Source: Trichosporon coremiiforme
Lineage: Eukaryota > Basidiomycota > Tremellomycetes > Trichosporonales > Trichosporonaceae
Assembly (NCBI GenBank): GCA_039545355.1
Contig: BCJJ01000007.1
Coordinates: 372,001 to 436,000 of the forward strand
Reading direction: 5' to 3'
DNA: 64,000 bases
Below the pieces are notes generated by a model, which was not told the origin of the DNA, ran no database searches, and was given only the letters and a program-made list of their open reading frames with translations. Numbering within the stretch: the stretch's first letter is position 1; every line of letters starts with the position of its first letter. The translations under genes were made by a program, and so were the position numbers. Positions 60,453 to 64,000 of the stretch are shown piece after piece.

Positions 60453-62704
60453 TCGCCGACCGACTGACGAGCGAGTTGACAACTGCGATCCACCAGGCGA
60501 CAAGCGCTTCACCTGCTTACGCACTCGGCACATCAAGTGATTCCGCACACATCTCTTGCGCGCGCACACACACACCCTACCCCACACATCCCTCTCTCTC
60601 TTGACCATCATCCCATCCTCGCGATCGAGACGCCCCTGCTCTCTATCCCTCCCTCTTTCAACGTCTCGCTCCTCTCCGTCTTCGCGCCCTTCCCTTATAC
60701 GACCTGTGCGACGATCGTTCACGACTTTGCCTCCTCTCCACTCCCCAATCATACCGTCTCGAAACTGCACGCCCTCACGCCACAGCACGCACGCACCTCC
60801 CCGTCTTCATCGACTACCGAGCGCCTCCTCGCCTCTTTCTTCGAATTGCTTGCGCACGCAAACCCCTCCGGTGCTCTACTCTCGGACACGATTGTCCTTA
60901 ATAGTACTTTCACCAAAGCGGAGCCGGCCCGGTCGATACACAGCACACTGGTTGTTTCAAAGCAAGCCAAGCATAGCTTTGCATTGCCCCCATCTGTGCC
61001 CCGATCTCGAACTTTGCGGCGCGGCCTACAGCAGACCCCAAAGGACCAGTGTTCGTCTGTTTCAAGCATAATCAATCGGTGCTACGAACAACGAAGATCT
61101 ATCTGATTCCTGACTGCGAGGTCTCCGCTCAGCCTGTGTGATACACCTGGAGAACACCACAGAGGTAAGCTTCTACGCCAGACCCACAGCCACCACCCCA
61201 GTGTCACGTTCCCGAGATCTGTGCATTCTAATCTCCCGCACTCGATTATTGTCGAGGGTTGAGCCCCGAGTACATCACATCTGCGACGCAACTCAGACCT
61301 ATCTCCAGACCGCACAGTCGCACACTTCGCACAGTCGCACCACTACCGATTCAGGAAGGTAACTAATCCGTGGCAGCTTCTTCGATTCCTAACTCAAGCC
61401 CGCCAGCCACCACATCTTGGACAATCGCGCCGACGTCTCGCTAGCCATCCTTGTTTTCACCGACGTAAGGACGGCACATTGAAGGCAAGACGTACATAAC
61501 GCTGGTCTTGGATCCCTTGCATCAAAAGCCTCTTGCTCCTGGACGAGTTACTGCATTCGGTGCATCAGTGGCGCTCAACCACCGACGGCGCTACGCTACG
61601 CCGACGACCCTCACATCCTCGTCATTGTCTTGCTGGACAGGACGAAGACGCTTGCGCACTCCAGGATCCGACGTATCGCCCGGGAGTTGCGGCTTTCAAC
61701 TTTGTGCCAGAGCTCGCAGCGCTTGGACGCAAGAGTGATACGGGGAGCCATTCCGAGATTGGTGTGTGCGCCCTCGTGAAGCACGTTGGGCACGCCCGCC
61801 TTACCGCGCCCTCTCTTCGCCTCGCCTTTGGAACAGGGCAGTTTCGTCGACGCCCCACCGGGTGCACGAGCCTCAGACCCTGCCAGCCAGCGCGCACTGC
61901 CGGATCGGCAGCGACGAAAAGAAGACACACGGCCGACATTCCTTCTTCGCAGGATACCAGCACCAGTCGCCCTCGTCCAAGACACACGACCGCAGGACAC
62001 CAACACCAACACGACCTCGTTCGCCCCGTGCCGTCGCCCTCTCTCTGCACAGCACAGGAGACACAGTCTCCCACCACCCCTCCCGCATCGCAACGCAACG
62101 CCAGATTGCAGTCATTGTCGGAGTCTCGCGGCCCTGGACCTCTGACATTTCGAAACGGCATCGCACGGGCTTGCACTCTTGCAACCACACCGACCTGCAC
62201 TCAAACACTTACACACCTGCACGGCACTTCGGCCGGACAGGAACGATTGTGCGCTGTCGCATTGTTATTGCGAACTGCGTGCTGCGTGTGACCAAGTGAC
62301 CTACTGGACCCGCTGGGAACAGGTAGCGTGGCGTGGCCCTTTGAGGTAGCCTGACGCTAAGAAGTCACAACGCTCGACCGAGAGGACCGACACTCGTGCA
62401 TTGTCGCATTGGCGTTGCAATCACGCGTGCCGCCCCTTTGCCCGCGCCCCCGCCCCTTCGCCAGCCCCCACCTGCCCCGATCCCGATTCTCGATCCTCGA
62501 TTCTCGGCTGATTGTTGGGATTCCTATCCTATCTTAGCTTACTCGAGGTATCCTTTCAGGCGTGCGTTTAAGGGCGGGCGGCCAAGGTTCCAAGCTTCGA
62601 CGCTTCCAAACCTAAGGCTTGCGTGCACTGCTTGCCGCAAGACAGGGCTGCCGCACCACACTACGCAACGCTACGGCACTACCGTGCAACAGAGCGGTGA
62701 TCAA

Positions 62705-62780
62705 AGTGGATCAAGGCCTATCTAGTGGATCGAGTGGATCCGAGTGGACCGTGGATTAGATTCAAAGTGAACAGTGGATC
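62705..62780 (+). repeat. Cluster of AGTGGATC octamers
   Basis: AGTGGATC occurs at 62705, 62724, 62733 and 62773, with a one-base variant (AGTGGACC) at 62743, all within 76 bp of the putative leader. It could be a protein-binding array in RNA or DNA, or simple local duplication. Confidence 0.6.
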
Positions 62781-62887
62781 GCCCGAACCGCCGTCTACGA
62801 CAACCACACACGCGTTTCCAAGACATCTGCGTCCTGCGTCCCGTCCCAGCGCTCCCTGACTCAGCTACTCAGTGCGCTCATCGACAG

Positions 62888-62903
62888 ACACACACACACA
62901 CAC
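62888..62903 (+). repeat. (AC)8 microsatellite
   Basis: Eight AC units occur in the pyrimidine-rich part of the putative leader, followed by CT-rich sequence. Confidence 0.8.
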
Positions 62904-63422
62904 TCTTCCACTCTTGTTTTGGTCATCGGTCAAACTCCCCTTCCCGCTCTTGCATTCTCTCTCTAACCCATCCTCTAACCCATCCCCGTCTCCGACTCCC
63001 TCTTCGCTCCAGCCCGAGTACCCGAGAACACGCACTCGCCCTTCCTTCGACTGCGGCCGCGATATATCAACAACAACAATCGACGACTCGCAACGTCTGA
63101 CGCACCCCTCGCCCGTACTCGCGCGTCCTCTCTCCCTCGCCCCGCCTCGCCTCGTCTTCCCTTCTGCCCGGTGTACCGACGACTGTCCCGACTGTGCATA
63201 ACCTGTTTCTTTTCTGTCTCGCAACGTCCCCGAGCCTGAGCAGCCCTCCGCCCAACACGACCTTTTCGACTGAGTCGACACTGCTGAGAGAAGGCAATCG
63301 AGCGATCGAGTCCCTCGACACTTTCTCCTGCACCTCCTTGTTGATCCCCTAGGTGGCAAAACTTGATCTGTGGCACGGGAGTTTCCTTCCCCCACGGATC
63401 CTCAGCGCTCGCCATCTTGCAG

Positions 63423-64000
63423 CCGCAACAACCACAACAGCCCCAGTGGGGCTTCGGCGAGCCCTCGGGGGCTTGGCAGTCCAACGGCAGCAGTCAACGA
63501 CTGTCCGTTGGCACCAACTACGCCTACCGCAACTCGCTCTCGCTCTCGCCTCCTGCTTCAGCGTCTCCTTCTTCGGTGCACCGCACGTCGCCGATGACCT
63601 GGGCCCAGAGCTTAATGCCCCATTATCAGCAACAGACCCAGCCTCCACCAAACCTTGCATCCTCGTTCGCCCCTTCATCGGTCGAGCCGCATACACCGCC
63701 GTCATCAGTAGGCGTCGTCGGGGTACGACCAACGTCGAACGGATCCATGATGGAACAGTATCTGAAGTCCACATGGAACGGAGGCGGCGGCGATTACGTG
63801 CCTTCATATAACGACGTCCTGCCCGCCCCGCCGATGGAAGATCAGCTCCTTGTGAAGGCTGGGCCCAACGCCCCGGCGCGACCGCTACACATGTTCATGG
63901 CACCCTTGACGCTCGACTACATGCCAGTGTCACCACCGCCGTCCAAGCGGATAGACATGCGCCTCGCTCAGCCCGGAACGGAAGAGTCAAAACCAGGATA
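63423..64000 (+). CDS. Partial gene: Pro/Gln/Ser-rich protein, regulator-like N-terminus
   Basis: The frame is open from 63345 to the window edge. Codons with strong coding-type third positions begin at about 63423, directly after a possible acceptor (TTGCAG), and encode PQQPQQPQWGFGEPSG, NYAYRNSLSLSPPAS and so on. The first ATG is at 63594 (MTWAQSLMPHYQQQTQPPP). Later segments include GSMMEQYLKSTWNGG, DYVPSYNDVLPAPPMED and MFMAPLTLDYMPVSPPP. No DNA-binding domain is reached before the edge. The composition and the long leader suggest a transcription factor or other regulator, which is inference. The true start is unresolved. Confidence 0.5.

Larger units (their letters stand above)
60453..63593 (+). 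promoter_or_regulatory. Putative 3.1-kb ATG-free 5' leader
   Basis: Between the ATG at 60450 and the one at 63594 the + strand contains no ATG at all across 3,141 nt, while CAT (ATG on the minus strand) is frequent. The start of the stretch is strongly C/T-rich (about 60540-60830), like core promoters of this group, which suggests transcription starts near 60.6-60.8 kb. Possible splice signals (for example GGTAAGC near 61164) allow leader introns. Open frames here, such as 61533-62291, start only with non-ATG codons and are not taken as genes. Confidence 0.55.

Noticed and set aside
61611..62208. Minus-strand frames of 110-190 codons opposite the leader
   Set aside because: Overlapping frames of low complexity with no domains; best explained as the complement of a C-rich leader.
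61533..62291. 252-codon open frame on the + strand
   Set aside because: It begins with TTG, has no ATG anywhere (it lies in the ATG-free leader), and its translation has no domain or coherent codon bias.

Overview
The window is nuclear DNA from a basidiomycete yeast, most likely a tremellomycete close to Trichosporonales or Cryptococcus. This is inferred from GC-rich coding sequence, many short introns (mostly 32-55 nt, GTRNGY at the donor, CTGAC or CTAAC branch sites, YAG at the acceptor) and protein architectures typical of that group. No database search was run. All exon boundaries were read by hand from splice signals, frame continuity and family conservation.

Layout. 0.7-0.8 kb: an intron-bearing tRNA-Arg(ACG). 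1.5-25.5 kb: a compact housekeeping block, mostly convergent or divergent pairs. It holds a PAF-acetylhydrolase-type lipase (+), RNase P/MRP subunit Pop7/Rpp20 (-), TRAPP subunit Bet3 (+), a TORC2 HbrB/PRR5 subunit (-), a SAP-domain acinus-like protein (+), an Inn1/Fic1-like C2 cytokinesis protein (-), RFC1 (+), a lactonase-fold beta-propeller (-), an acidic low-complexity protein (-), a basidiomycete putative DNA-binding protein (+) and the polarity scaffold Bem1 (-). 25.5-32.4 kb: a 7 kb intergenic region between divergent Bem1 and a Nif1/Dsf2-like Sel1-repeat gene. 32.4-43.2 kb: that Sel1 gene (+), eIF3g (-), a very large Atg4 (-) and a GH128 beta-glucanase (+). 43.3-46.3 kb: five small related single Myb/SANT-like genes on both strands. 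46.3-60.45 kb: about 14 kb with no supportable gene. 60.45-63.6 kb: about 3.1 kb with no ATG on the + strand, leading into a Pro/Gln/Ser-rich gene cut by the window edge.

Two observations stand out. First, several genes are preceded by long stretches with no ATG on the sense strand only (about 0.63, 0.91, 1.0 and 3.1 kb). This suggests very long 5' leaders kept free of upstream AUGs; they are attached to polarity, cytokinesis and cell-cycle genes and to the regulator-like gene at the right edge. Second, the Myb/SANT cluster is a local gene family with shared exon structure, a mixture of intact and apparently decaying members, and no function I can name.

Functionally, many genes touch growth control and morphogenesis (TORC2, Bem1, Inn1, Nif1/Dsf2, a wall glucanase, Atg4). 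I see no sign that they form a biosynthetic cluster or an operon-like unit. I saw no transposase, reverse transcriptase, CRISPR array or viral gene.
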